The translations under genes and the position numbers were made by a program. From the NCBI RefSeq assembly GCF_958298935.1, contig NC_084924.1:7378001-7442000 (forward strand): a stretch of 64,000 nucleotides of DNA. Reading direction: 5' to 3'. Under the pieces are notes generated by a model. It made no database searches and was not told the DNA's origin. It worked only from the letters and a program-made list of their open reading frames with translations. Each line of letters opens with the position of its first letter. Position 1 is the first letter of the stretch. Below are positions 11,061 to 23,260 of the stretch, piece after piece. This DNA comes from Phragmites australis. Lineage: Eukaryota > Streptophyta > Magnoliopsida > Poales > Poaceae.

Positions 11061-14000
11061 TCCCCCCTCCCCTTTTTCTTTTATTCGCTTGCTTGTACCG
11101 CGTTGAATAATCGACGTCGTTGCTGTGCTATGGTTAAGTTATTATTAGAGGACTTTTACAGTACATCTAAATAAGTGTATACCGTCTATTTTTTTTCATC
11201 CGGTGATTTAGATTGGTCCAATGATACTCTATCGTCCATCAGTATTATAGGTATTATTAAAGAGTATCATGGGTATCATAAGGGTAGGATTGGAAAAAAA
11301 CTATGATAAATTTGTAAATTATATGTTTAATTAGGGAAGATCAAAATGTTAGTTTATTCTTCGGATAAGCTTTCACTTATTCTGTTCATTTCATTTAGTA
11401 GGGTTTCCATCCTCCGTCGGTCGGTCGATGATAGATGACGAAGGTCCGAAGTCCGGTCAGTCAATGACGTAATTACCCCTAAGGGTATCAAGATAATTAC
11501 AATAATACCTACTAAAATAGACGGTTGGATCACAACAATGATACTCTCCATCATCTCTATTATTATCGTACCCTTGTTTTTATTTGTCCCCCTCTCCTTT
11601 TACCTCCTTTTCTAACCTCAGATTATTCTATCCAAGCTACGTAATTCACTGCAAATGCCTGCTTGGTCTATGTTCTGCACTGCTCCAAGAATTAGGAATA
11701 CATAACGTAAGTGGCTAGCTAGCTACCTCAGGGATTTTAATTTTATTTTATAATTTTTTTCACTAGTAAAAAGAATGAAATTAGCGAAATTTCATCAAAA
11801 TTTTGGTCATTTTCGTCCTCTGCTTTATAGGTCTCGTATGTTATTGAAAGAAAATTTCGGAATTAGATATTTCTTTTTCTAATAAAATTCACAAAATTTC
11901 ATGAAAAATTTGGCGAAATTTTAGTCCCTAAGCTAGATATATAGATGTTGATCATGTCTAGTTTTTTAAAACGAACCGATAGGTGAAATGGCTATTGTAT
12001 TAGTAAGAAAAAAACCTGATGAGCAGGGTTACTTGATTAATTAAAGAAAAATCAAGCTAAAACCATAACACGACGAACAACAGTCTAGATAGACTAGGCC
12101 TAGAGCACCGTAACATCGACCTAAAACCCCTAACCAACTACTTAACAAAACTAGATATGCGAAGATCTGCAACGCAACAAGTGAAAGTTGGAACAAAGCC
12201 AACAATCACTGAAGAACACGAGGAAGACAACTACATGACAACGCCTCCAAAGAGGGCGCGACGTCAAAGATGTCGTCTTCACCCATCCAAAAGTGGAATT
12301 AGGTTTTTCACCCGGTGAGCCTCCTGGAGCAGGCATGAGAGCACCACAGCACCGCCTCCAGGGAGATAGTGACGCCCTCAGGCATCATCGGCAGCGATAA
12401 CGACAAGGGCTTTCGCCCGGTGTTCCTACACCCACCCAGCCCAAACAAGGGGTAGGGGTCGATGAGCCATAGCCGCCCACCAGACCAGTGCCACCCACTT
12501 GCCAACTGCTACACAAAAGCATTAAGCGTGAAAACCGACTAGACAATGAGGAGGAACACCATAGCACACAACTTGAGAGAGAAGAGTAGAAGCGACGGAA
12601 AATAAACCACAAGCTACATCGTGGTGAAACCACGGCGAGCACACACCGCCAGAGCCTCTGACCATCAACCTAAGGAAGACAAAGACGAGCGGGAGCCACT
12701 CAACCAAGCAGCGACAAAGAGCAAAGGCGCAAAGAAAACAAAAGACACCCACATGCGGTGGCGCGCAACAACGGTAGCACGTAGAACATGGCGGTTGCGT
12801 GCATGATCGGCCATCGGGTGCCACTCAGATGCAGGCATTGCTGGTGTCGTGCCGTCACACAAAAAACGACCCTTAGGTGTTGCCAACGTGAAACTCTAGC
12901 CATCGGACACCGCCTCAGGGCGCAGCCAGCCATGGGCCCTACCGGTGCGAAGAAGTGGCCACCGGGCACTGCTAGGCACTACCGCTGAACGAATCTGACA
13001 GCCATCGGGCGCGACCAGTGGCCGTCACACAACACCACCGCGCAGAACCGATCGTTGGCATGAAGACCCTCCTTCGGTGGCCACCAACACGAAGTGCCTG
13101 CCACTGCACACTATCAGCGCATAGAACTTGCAGGCGGACGACGCTGGCACAAAGATCGGCCTCTAAGGCCCATCGACACGGAGATCCGAGCGACAGGGCA
13201 TGGATCCTAGCATGAAGACCAGCCTCTGGGCACTACCAACATGAAGCGCTAGCTGTCGGGAGACGCCGCATGCCACCGCCGCATGGAGCATGCAGTAGGG
13301 TGCCGGCGGCACAAAGACCGGCCTCTGTGGCCCATTGACGTGCAGATCCATGCTACCGAGCATAGATCCAGGTGCCAACGACGCCACTGGACACCATTGC
13401 GCCATTGCACTGGAGAAGGGCAAGACGTAGAGCCAACGAGAAGAGAAGAAGATGAAAGTGGAGGGAGGGAGCCGCGATGGCCGCCGCTTGGCGCCGCCGT
13501 TAGCCAACAATGGTAACGGGAGCCACACCGAGAGCCCTTTCAAGGGTGGAAAAGCGGGACGTCAAGATCACCCTGGAGTCACCAGAGGAGGCGACACAAG
13601 GGCCTATGCCTGTATTTCTACACGATCATGTCTAGTATTATCCAGCAGGCAGAAGAAATGATGAAAAGCAAGCGAAGGGGCATGAGGCAGGCACTGATGG
13701 AAAAAAGAAAGCGATGAGGAGTCACTCTTTGCATTTTTCTATAATTTCCTTTTCATTTCGAAATTGACCAGCACTCGAAAGGCGAGGAGGAAATTGACCC
13801 CCAGCAAATAAAAAGGCTTTCCATGTGCTCAAACGAACGCCATATGTTACGCTCCCGCCCCCCACCCCCCTCCCTCCCTCCCTTTATTGCAAAACCGAAA
13901 AAAAAATCTAAGCCTGCTGGTGGGTGCAACCTTCTTCTCTTTTATTTTTATTTTCAAATTAATCCCCCAACCGCAACCGCTAATCCAATCGGCTCCTTTT

Positions 14001-14280
14001 TATCGCTCCGGTGTAGCGTTGACCTGCTTAGGCAGTTTTAAAAAAAAAACGGCAGGAGAACTGCCCCTTTTTTTTTAATTAAAAGGAGAAGACGGACGAA
14101 ATGAGTACAGAACACAATATTTTCAAAAAAAAAAAAGACCCTAGAAAGCCGTAGAGGCCTATGGGTTCGTGTATAGAAACAGCTTATTCTCGTAAAATCA
14201 AACGTCCGCGCTCCAGCCAAAACCCAAGATGACCTGCTTAGCCACCTGAGCCCCTTTCTCGTTGTGTTAGCAGTGATAAT
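11061..14280. other. Intergenic stretch upstream of the homeobox gene
   Basis: AT-rich at 11.1-12.0 kb, with inverted copies of an AAAATAGACGGT / ACCGTCTATTTT phrase (11180-11192 and 11513-11524) and GATACTCT phrases near them, possibly a worn foldback element. GC-richer at 12.06-13.65 kb. No gene recognised. Confidence 0.5.
12060..13650. repeat. GC-rich repeat-like block, class unknown
   Basis: Composition changes sharply from the flanking AT-rich DNA. The block repeats variants of phrases such as CATCGGGCG, GCCAACATGAA and AAGACCGGCCTCTG at irregular spacing. Frames are open on both strands but short and without any recognised domain. It resembles dispersed grass repeats, but I cannot assign it. 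Confidence 0.35.
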
Positions 14281-15472
14281 TATTATGAGGCAGTTGAGAC
14301 CATTAAAGGGCTGTTTGTCTTACTCAGAGATTTTGAAAAACAACTTTTAATAGGAGAAGCTAAAATTAATAGGCTGTTTTCACAATCTGCTTTTCAAAAT
14401 TTCAAATTCCTTTTAGCCATAATCTACAAATTATCTCTCTTTAGCTTTTTTTCAGATTATGATATCATGGATCATCATTTTTCAGTAAAATAAAAGTACT
14501 TAGACTATCTTCGACAGATACTTTAAAAATTCGTCCCCTATAATACTATTATAATAGCTACTCTATTTTTCACCTTCTATTACTCTCCTTATCCTTTCAG
14601 GCTCACGATCATCCTCTCGCTACAGTAATACCTCAGATCCCGATGATCGGCAAATTTACAGCTCCAGACACTACAACAACTAGTACCTGCATCACTGTAG
14701 CATTGGATAGCGTTTCTGCTAGAGCTGGTTGCGAACGACGTGATCGTCCAAAAGTACATCTACAGCGATGCGGTCGACGGATAAAGGCTCCACTAGAATC
14801 AGCCTTACAAACCTCTTATAATTACCCATCAGTATTATTACAATATCATGAATCATTACTTTCTTATCCGTGACCTTTGTTATATTCGTGAAATTCCTAC
14901 ACCTCTCCCCGCGTCCCTTGATGCCGTCGCCCCTCCCTGTGGCCCCCACACCGCCCCCGATGCTTTGAACCCTGCAGCCCCTCGCTCGCCCTTGCTGCCA
15001 CTGCGCCCTCCCCCGAGTAGCAACAGTAACCGTGCCGGATGATTTCGACCAAATCGTCGCTAGTGACCCCAGGGACCTGGCTTGGATACGCTGCTCATGC
15101 TGCAGTAGGAAAAAATTATCGACGATAGAATTTCGATATTTTCGATATTTTTGTTTTATCGGTTGGGCCTAATAAATTTATTTTATCATTCAAATTTTTT
15201 ATTTTTTTTAAAATCTCCGCCTAGCAGCACACTAGTATACCACTACTGTTGTACATTTGAATTAGTAATACTCTTTTATTTCTATATTATTATATGTAGT
15301 TTTTTATATTAAATATTTTGGAGACAATCAGGGTTTTTTTTTTGAGAAATTGGGCTTTTTTTTCTAAATTTTGACTGAAAAAAATTATCTACTACCGATA
15401 AAATTTTGATAAATTAAAATTCTATTTATCATTGACATCTGATAAATTTCAGCTGCCGGTAAATAAAATCCT

Positions 15473-15830
15473 ATGCCGCAGCTTCCACCACCAGGGGATG
15501 ACGAGGCGTTCGTGCTCGCTACCGAGCAGGCCACCATCTTCTCGTGCTGCGGCCTCTGCCTCGGCATGCATTTCGTGCGCACCTGGGCCGCTGCTTGCTG
15601 CCTTGGCGACGATTCTCAGGCTGCGATGCTGCCGCGGCCCGTGCTGGACCGGTCCCTCATCGCTGACCTCGACGACCTGCGCGGAAAGACGCTCGCCGGG
15701 ATGACGAGTCTCGTTCCTGCTCACGCGCGATCAGATCGATCGAATCAAGGATGCGGCGGCAAAGGCGTTGTCTTTCGTGGCAGCATCGACCTTGGCCTGG
15801 GTGTGCCTCCTCAAATCCGGATCTGTGGGT
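15473..15830 (+). pseudogene. Fragment of a BAHD acyltransferase gene
   Basis: BAHD enzymes transfer acyl groups from CoA to anthocyanins and other secondary metabolites in the cytosol. Two frames together give recognisable pieces: ATIFSCCGLCLGMHF, then VRTWAAAC, then PVLDRSLIADLDDLRG in one frame (15478-15710), and LTRDQIDRIKDAAA followed by LSFVAASTLAWVCLLKSGS in a second frame (15720-15829). In family members the HXXXD catalytic motif sits between the GMH-like strand and the W-A stretch; here those are joined directly, so the catalytic His and Asp are gone. There is a frame change near 15712, and no N-terminal part or DFGWG motif is seen. It is surrounded by intergenic DNA and is probably a captured or decayed fragment. 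Family identification is from motif memory only. Confidence 0.6.
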
Positions 15831-15849
15831 ATCAATTGATTGCTTGTTT

Positions 15850-17421
15850 GTTTGTGAGCTGCCATGCCTTGCCATGAATCTATCTGCTTCTTAGCTCCTT
15901 AAATCTTCTTCTTGTAGCCCCGTAACAAGATCTATGAATTGTTTGCAATGTTGTTGACGTTATCCTTGAGTCTCATGCAATGGATGTGATTGCCATGAAA
16001 ATCACAAGAGATTTGATTTAGGTGTTAAACAGTGTGGTGATTGTAATATCAACCGTACGAGTATATTTGAAGTACATACCGATCCTCTGCATTAATGACG
16101 ATTAATGCAGAGGATTACTGTTTATGAAGTAATACGAGTATATGAATCTACTGCTACAATCCTCGGTATTAATTAATCAGTGTTTACTGATGGGGGTACT
16201 GTAGCTACAGCGGTTGTTTCTACCGTACTACGGATCTACACTGTAGCACAAGGAGTAATGTCGATTACTGTTAAACTGATATTGATAGGGTGCTAATTAT
16301 GTAATATTATGTAGTAGTAAATAGATATAAATATGCATTAAAAAGATTAAAAGTATGGTAGATATTATGTAATTAATAGAATCTAGAATGCTAAATAACT
16401 ATTACCTTTTAAACTCTTACTTTTTTCCATCCAACATTTTAAAATATACATGCTGTTTTTCAGAATTTCAGCTGAAATAAATGAGCTCTAACCACGTTTT
16501 CATCGCTACTTTTCGCCGGGGCGGAGAGGGGTGGCTCGGCCGTTTCACCGGCGGAGCGAGGCGAAGCCCAACTGAAAAGAGAGGATAAGGAGGAGGCCGC
16601 GCGGCGGTGAGCCCCAGAGGCCCGCGGTGCGGCACAGCACAGCACCATACGAGGCGGCCGGAGGCGGGGGTGGCATTCGCTTCTTTTCATTCGGTCGCCT
16701 CCGTCTTTATCGTCGCGCCGGGGCCGTCGGACGGGGATCGGGCGGTGCGCGGAGTGGTGGTCCAGCCTCGCGATAGCGGCCACGGGCGGGCCTTGTCGGC
16801 CGCTGGGAACGGAGAAGAGAGAGAGAGGGAGAGGGTAGCCGTCCCGATCAATTATTGGGCCGTTGTGATTTGGACTCCGCACCAACTCAATCCTAGTCTC
16901 ACACAGTGATCATGTGTTATCTCCCCGTGGGGCCGCGCGGAGGAAAAAGGTGTTTGTTTTGCTTCAGGCTTCGGCCGGCTCTACTTCGATCACACGGGGC
17001 AGCACGGCTACACGTACCAGCGCTCGACCAGCGTATATGTGGGGCCTACTTGCCAGCCGCGTCTCGGCCCAATTATTTTGCACGGGATCGGAACAAGAGT
17101 AGCGTATCACATTTTTTTTAATAATGTTCATGAAGATATATATATACACTAGCCGATGTGCTGTGGAATCTATTTTTTAAAAGAAATTATACATGACAAT
17201 AATATCGATATACTCTTTTCTTAACTTATGTAATCAAAGATATTTTTGAAAAAAAGCATATGCAATTGAAGAGAATTGTAAACCGTAGTCCGCTAGAACT
17301 TTGAAAAACAAAGTTAAATTATTTGGAACCAAATTCCATTGCTCAAATTCAATGTGAACGACATTTCCATCTCATAACATGTGTGTACACGAGTAATGAC
17401 ACAAGTGAATCTACCGAATAA
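15850..17421. other. Intergenic stretch, no gene seen
   Basis: Contains the perfect hairpin at 16082-16115 and a GC-rich patch at about 16500-16830 open in several frames, without a recognised domain. The rest is AT-rich with no identified feature. Confidence 0.5.
16082..16115. repeat. Perfect 15-bp inverted repeat with 4-nt loop
   Basis: ATCCTCTGCATTAAT, loop GACG, then the exact reverse complement. It lies in AT-rich intergenic DNA with no nearby reading frame. It could be a terminator-like hairpin, a MITE end or chance. Confidence 0.85.
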
Positions 17422-17758
17422 GAGTAAATTTTATAACCCTATAACTATTTATATCTTTGTAATAGAGAACTATAACTTTTAATACTTATTTCATAAAATT
17501 GCAACTATTTGTACCCTTGATAACATAAAACTGTATTTTTTTTTGGCTTGATCCCACCTATCTGTCGCATATTTTGCTGAAAGTTGTAGGTTTGTGAAAT
17601 TATGGTAAAGATGTGTGGCTGGCGGATGGGATCAGACTAAAAGCTGTAGCTTTATGTTATCAAAGGTATAAATAGTTGTAGTTTTATAAAATATGTATCA
17701 GAAGTTGTAGTTATCTGTTACAAAGGTATAAGTAGTTATATGTATGTAAAATTTACTC
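17422..17758. mobile_element. Foldback (MITE-like) element with arms of about 140 bp
   Basis: The left end GAGTAAATTTTATA matches the reverse complement of the right end TGTAAAATTTACTC, and similarity continues through about 140 bp of each arm (phrases such as CTATAACT.TTTAT and CTTTGATAACATAAA are mirrored in both). The arms flank a loop of roughly 60 bp. No coding capacity. I could not see a clear target-site duplication, so the superfamily is open. Confidence 0.8.
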
Positions 17759-19490
17759 ATGAAATAATAAAATGAGGGAACGAGGACCGGTCGAGATATT
17801 AGGTGTGTTTGGCCTATTGATGCCATTGACAGCAAACTACATACCAGAAGTATTTTTAGAGGGGGAATATATAGCTTTGAAATAAACACATTCTATTTTT
17901 AAAAATGGATGGCCATGATGCTCAAGGTTGCAAAATTGGTACTATAGTGATATATATGACAATAGATCTTCCAACATTAGGTGGCCCTGAAATGAGCTTC
18001 CTTGTTGAGATTAAGGGGTGATGGCCCCTCCTTTCTCCAAAATGTTCTTTAGGTAACACTTAAATTTACCACTTGTCTACTAAAAAGTACGGGAAGGCGC
18101 CGCTGGTGATCCGGGTTCGATTCCCAGCACGAGCAAAGGGTAAAAATACACGTTTAAAAAAATTGTGTACTAGGACTGTTCGTTCGGTTTTTCGGTTCGA
18201 TAAGTACGGTATATCAATTAATATGGTATTGTTTGCTCGGTTAATACTATGTTCATTAGTGTACGATGCGGTTCGGTTAATACCACTTCACCAAACTTGA
18301 CGCAAATTGTAAACATGACTCATCACAAGTTAGCCTAACCCAAAATGAGAGAGAGCCATCTGATTGTGTTTGACACTAAATAGAGGAAAGTACCGATCAA
18401 GAAAAGAACTTTTTTTTGCCTTTTATGGAGCCGAGGAATGCATAAAATTGTTAAAGTTTCGTCCAACTACGCTTTGGCTGAGTGGTTAAGTCTTGTTTGC
18501 TAAGTATATCTGGTTTCCCACTATAGTTCGAATCCTCAGACTATCAGGCATCATATTATTTTTCTTCATTTTTGGCTAGATCAGTTTATTCGGTTTACAA
18601 CCGGTTTTTATTTTTTTTAACAGTGCTTCCCCATGGTGCGGTCTTCGTTGGAGATCTGAGAGGTGCGGGACGGGGGCTTGAATCCCGTCGGCTCGACTCC
18701 ATCCGGGAGCATTGTCACCGAGCTCCATGCTCGTCCGCTCAACTGGTTTTTATTGAGAAAACCAAACTTGAAAATTTTCAGATTTCTTAGAATCAAACCG
18801 TATAAAAAACCGATCAAACCGAGTTGACCGGTCCGATTCTGTTTGTTCAGTTTGGTTTTTCGATCGGTGTAAAAAGTGCACCGTCCTATTATCTACTAAC
18901 GAAGGCACAAACTTTAGCATGCTTCTCTAGCTCGCTCCCCCCTCCTCGCCCCATCACTCTTCAAGCTCGGCCACTGACCACAACATAACCAGTGCACCTA
19001 TAATAGATTTCTTTTTTAGATAAAAGAAGGTTTATTTCAAATTAAAATAAAATTACAGCCTTAGTAATGAATAGGTGCACGTAGCCATAACCTACTATAG
19101 AGGGTGATAAATTGGATGGTTTGTTCAAAGAAGAAGCAGAAACATAAGACAGCACGGACGCGTATCCTCTGACTTTACTTCACAAAGTCACCAGAATGCA
19201 CAGTAATACGAGTCTTGATAAATAGTACTATACCATTATCTACTGTAGCAATTTACTATAGCGGTACTGTTTATAGATGTACTGTAGCAAATAATCTGGT
19301 ATTTTACCGATTCAGAAAGCCTAATGTTATGATACTGTTCACCTTCGGACTTTGCTTCAGAGGATAGATTACAGACAGCAAAGACTAGTCACCGGTAGAA
19401 CGCGAGAACATGAGGTTGATGTGTCCTATTCCGTGCTGGTTGTACAGTAACAAAAGGTGCCAAGAACACCGTTCACCGTCAGGTAACGTG
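17759..19490. other. Intergenic stretch with tRNA-like sequences
   Basis: No gene recognised. Three separate sequences here resemble tRNA T-arm/B-box motifs (near 18113, 18526 and 18676), one of them within a longer tRNA-Ser-like stretch. Confidence 0.5.
18467..18550 (+). pseudogene. Decayed tRNA-Ser(GCU)-like sequence or SINE head
   Basis: The order TTGGCTGAGTGGTTAAG (D-arm, A box), TTTGCTAAGTA (anticodon loop with GCT), GGTTTCCC (variable arm) and AGTTCGAATCC (T-arm, B box) follows plant tRNA-Ser(GCU). The acceptor stem halves do not pair well and the D-side stem is altered, so it is either a pseudogene or the Pol III promoter part of a tRNA-derived SINE. Confidence 0.6.
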
Positions 19491-19795
19491 TGTGTATATA
19501 TATATATATATGTGAAAGATCTATCTGTAAAAAAAGTTCTTAGTAGTTCAATAATCAGTTTGACTCCTGTATGACAGCCCGAGGATTCAACAAGGGATTG
19601 GAGGACTGTCACTTCTCCTCTCTCTGTATATATGTGAGAGATCTATCTGGAAAAAATATTAGTAGTCCAATATATATATATATATATCTGAAAAAAAATG
19701 TTAGTAGTCCAATAATCAGTTTGGCTCCTGTATGACAGTCCGAGGATTCAACAACGATTGGAGGACTGTCGCTTCTCCAAAGGATCGGAGTGTAT
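19491..19795. repeat. Tandemly duplicated segment
   Basis: The phrase from AATAATCAGTTTG through ACTCCTGTATGACAG and GAGGATTCAACAA to GGAGGACTGTC occurs at about 19548-19612 and again at 19708-19772, each preceded by a TA-rich run and an AGATCTATCTG-type phrase. In the second copy the ends GACAGTCC and GGACTGTC are themselves inverted. It lies just left of the CACTA element. Confidence 0.8.
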
Positions 19796-19917
19796 ATCGA
19801 GAGAGGCTAGCTAGCCTTGAAAGCTACGCACTACAGAAAGCAATAAAGTAGTATAGTAGCTTATTGCAACAGTAGGTATATAGCTTAAAAGAAATGCATG
19901 CCCTTCAGGCAAGGGCA

Positions 19918-19933
19918 CACTACCACGTAACAG
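19918..19933 (+). repeat. CACTA element terminal inverted repeat, left (3') end
   Basis: Starts CACTACCACG. It pairs imperfectly with the right terminus. The transposase genes point towards this end. Confidence 0.8.
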
Positions 19934-21207
19934 ACTTGTCCCGTGGGTATCAAACCGTCACGAAAATGATTCTCGTCAGCCAACCATTAGGCAAAACCAT
20001 TCAAAGAACTGACGTCATATAAATACAGATTTCTTGGCGATTGGCTGGCAGGAAAGATTTTTTGATAGGAATTTGTACGGATCACCATCACGAGATGTCA
20101 TTTGCCATCAGATTTTCATAGTAGGATTTGTGACGATCAACCTACACAAAAACTTGACAGGAATATAATTTCTGGTGGTACAAAACCGTCAGAGAAAAGG
20201 TTGTTTTCTTGTCCCAATATGAACCTCCACGAAAATACTACACACCCACATGAAAATATGTTTTCAGGGAATACATGAATCGCGAGAAAATGTTATTCAC
20301 CCACATAGAAACATATTTCAATGATTTCTTGAATCGATAGGAAAACAACAAAATATTCATGAACCAACCGGAATACATGAACAACCACAATACAATTTGC
20401 AAATACACCTCAGCCACAATCAATTCACCATGAACAGATGCAACCTATCCATGAATATATGTCCAGCACACTCATCCCAGCAACATCCACGAATACACAC
20501 ACACACAATATCATTCCAACACCCGAAGCCATGGATGGTTACGCATCCACAAAAGCACACTAGCCATAATTTAAGTCTACCAAAATATCAAAAGGTTCGT
20601 TGACTCAGTTAACCTGAAGCTAGTCACTAGTTACCAAAAGTAGTCATTATGCATCTGTTTCGCTTGAACAAAAAAGAGGCCAAAAGCTTATCAGGTGTTT
20701 CATCCAGTTTAGTATTTCATCTCCTAGCTGCCACCATCGTCTCCACCATCCATCTCATCACAATCATACATGCCATCACAACCCTCATCACCATAGATAG
20801 TCCTCATCACCATTGTATCTACCATCCATCTCCTCGCAATCGCACATGCCATCATAGCCCTTATCACCATAGATGTCATCGCTGCCCTCGTCATCACCAT
20901 AGTCAGAGTCCAGGTCATTGCCATTGCTGCACAAGTCATCTGGGTCAAAGGCTGCATGTGATGAACATGTCCCCTACAAAAGGAACATAATGTCAAATTT
21001 ATGATAAAGATGCATCAGACGTAGCTTCATGTGAAATTCCACTTGATATTGTCATGCTAGCTTCAAGTCGAGACATCACACAGGATAATCTTTCTATAAC
21101 CAAAAGAAACACACACACCTAAGGCATTCATCTTTTTTAAGAAAATTATCACATGGACATGCCCCTGCTAGGCTGTCATAGCCCTCAAAGGAGGTTGTCT
21201 CCTTAGA

Positions 21208-21398
21208 GTTATTGCAAATCTTTGCTAGGATATAGACGATTCCGCTATTGAACACAAAGCAAGATTCAGATCTTGCCAAAGATGGATTATTCAAAACATG
21301 ACAAATTGTAGTTATTGCAAACCTGTACTAGCAGATAGATGATTCTGCTATTGAACGCACAATAAGATTCAGATCTAGGCAAAGATGGATTAACGTCC
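21208..21398. repeat. Tandem duplication of about 100 bp inside the CACTA element
   Basis: A segment reading GTTATTGCAAA... GATTC.GCTATTGAAC... AGATTCAGATCT... CAAAGATGGATTA occurs twice in succession (about 21208-21287 and 21312-21392) in a probable intron of the second CACTA gene. Confidence 0.75.
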
Positions 21399-22039
21399 CA
21401 TAAAGAAAAACGATGTACTAATGGTCAATGTCAACCTTTCCCCCTTTTGGAGCATACTGCAAATTCTAACTGTTGTTCATACTACATTGAAGCATAACAG
21501 AAAACAAATGATGTTGTTTGAGAAAGATCCCTATTTGATGATTATTAGTAATCCCATGCAAACTTGATTTATTAGGTGAGCAATTTTACCCAATAAACAT
21601 AAGTACAATAACTGAAAAGCCTAGTTATAAGACGGTTCTTGATTTGACCTGATGATGATGGGCATCAATATTGGCTAGACGGTTTAGCAGATCAACAAGT
21701 GGTTCTTTTCCAAAGTTCACAAAGAACCTCTGCAATTGAAAAGTAAGCAAATAACCAAAGTTGTACTAAAAATATCATTGCAAGTAAAGAAACATATATT
21801 ACTAGGATCAGCTCACGGTTAACACTATTTTCCTCCATGAGTAGCACATTTGTCTGCTTCAGTTGCTCATTCGTCTCCTTCAATTGCTCATTTTCTTCGA
21901 CTAGACTTCCATGAGCTATTTTGGTTAGGTGGACATTATTGGATTTCACAGCTGCTAGAATGTCAGCCTTTTCTATAGCACCATTAGCTATTGGTACACG
22001 GCCATGAAGCATGCCACATCCTATAGAGTATAACATTTA

Positions 22040-23260
22040 TCCATCCAATTCTTGTGAATTCTCATCTGTTTTTACCCCTGCTTTGTACTCATCCTAAAAT
22101 AAAATAGCAAAATTACAAAGAATGAAACAAACTCATCTAAAAAGAATACTAAGCATGAAGAATGTACTAATCACTTTTGTGCTATCTAGCTGAGGACTGG
22201 AGCACTTTTTCCACTCCTGTCCATATTTTTCATCCTAGATTTCATTACAACATATGTGTTTAAAGTGCCAGCCTTTTCATGGTCAAATTTATGTTCCTAT
22301 AAGACCATCAAACAATAAATAAATTATAATGGACAAGACAACCATATATTTTTAGACGAGAGAACAAACTCATCATATATTTCTAGAGTCCTAGCAAGTT
22401 GGCTAATAACAGAGTGTACATGGAATCTGCTAGAGACCGCAAAATTTGAATCCAAAATAAATATAGATAAATATGTCTTATATCGAGTTATACTCTTTCT
22501 GGCTTCAAGGAGTCCATATAAAATTTTCTCCACATTGTCGGATGGCATGAAGCTACTTTGGAGAGTTTAATAGGAGGGGATCATATTACGAAGTAAAGTT
22601 ATTTTTCCATGAACACTATTACAAAGTAATGTTATAGAACCTAAAACTAACTAAGCTATTTTATATTTAGAAATAGAGATGTGAGATCCATGCCTTGTAA
22701 GAAGCAAGCATACGATGCTAGCATGTAAGTATTATTGGAACTTAATTTGGCAGAACCCATAACATGAAAGAAGCAAGTTTCGTATGCGAGTAACATATAC
22801 TTCTAAAACTTACTCTAGCAAATTCACACAACAATGAGTATAAGGAGAAGGGAATGTTTGCTCCTAGCAAATTCACCAAAAAACTTATATGTAGAAATAG
22901 AACCTGATATATGCACATTATATGGTGCTTCAAAGTACGTAGGTAACCAAAGTGACACACAAGAGACTCCTGGAAGTTAAAAGCAATGGTTTTTGAAGCA
23001 TGAAAATATATAAAACAATGGAAGCATATACAATTATATCCAAGAAATGGTGCTCAAAGCATGTAAATGACCAAAGGAGTGGAATATGATGCATAAGCAA
23101 ATAGATGACCTGCTTGGATTTTAGTCATGGCAACTTTTTAACTACAAAAGTATATGAACAATATCTATTTGATCATGTACATCTCTAATTTATAGAACTT
23201 GCCAACATGAAGTGGTCTATGACTATAAAAAAACGCTTGAAATAAAACTAATGCAGCAAA
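22040..23260. other. CACTA internal DNA between coiled-coil and Transposase_24-like exons
   Basis: AT-rich. Short minus-strand frames with no recognised domain. Probably intronic or decayed sequence of the second CACTA gene. Confidence 0.4.

Noticed and set aside
12151..13661. Several 60-126 codon frames on both strands in the GC-rich block
   Set aside because: No frame dominates, no domain is seen, and phrase repeats are at nucleotide level. Treated as repeat DNA.
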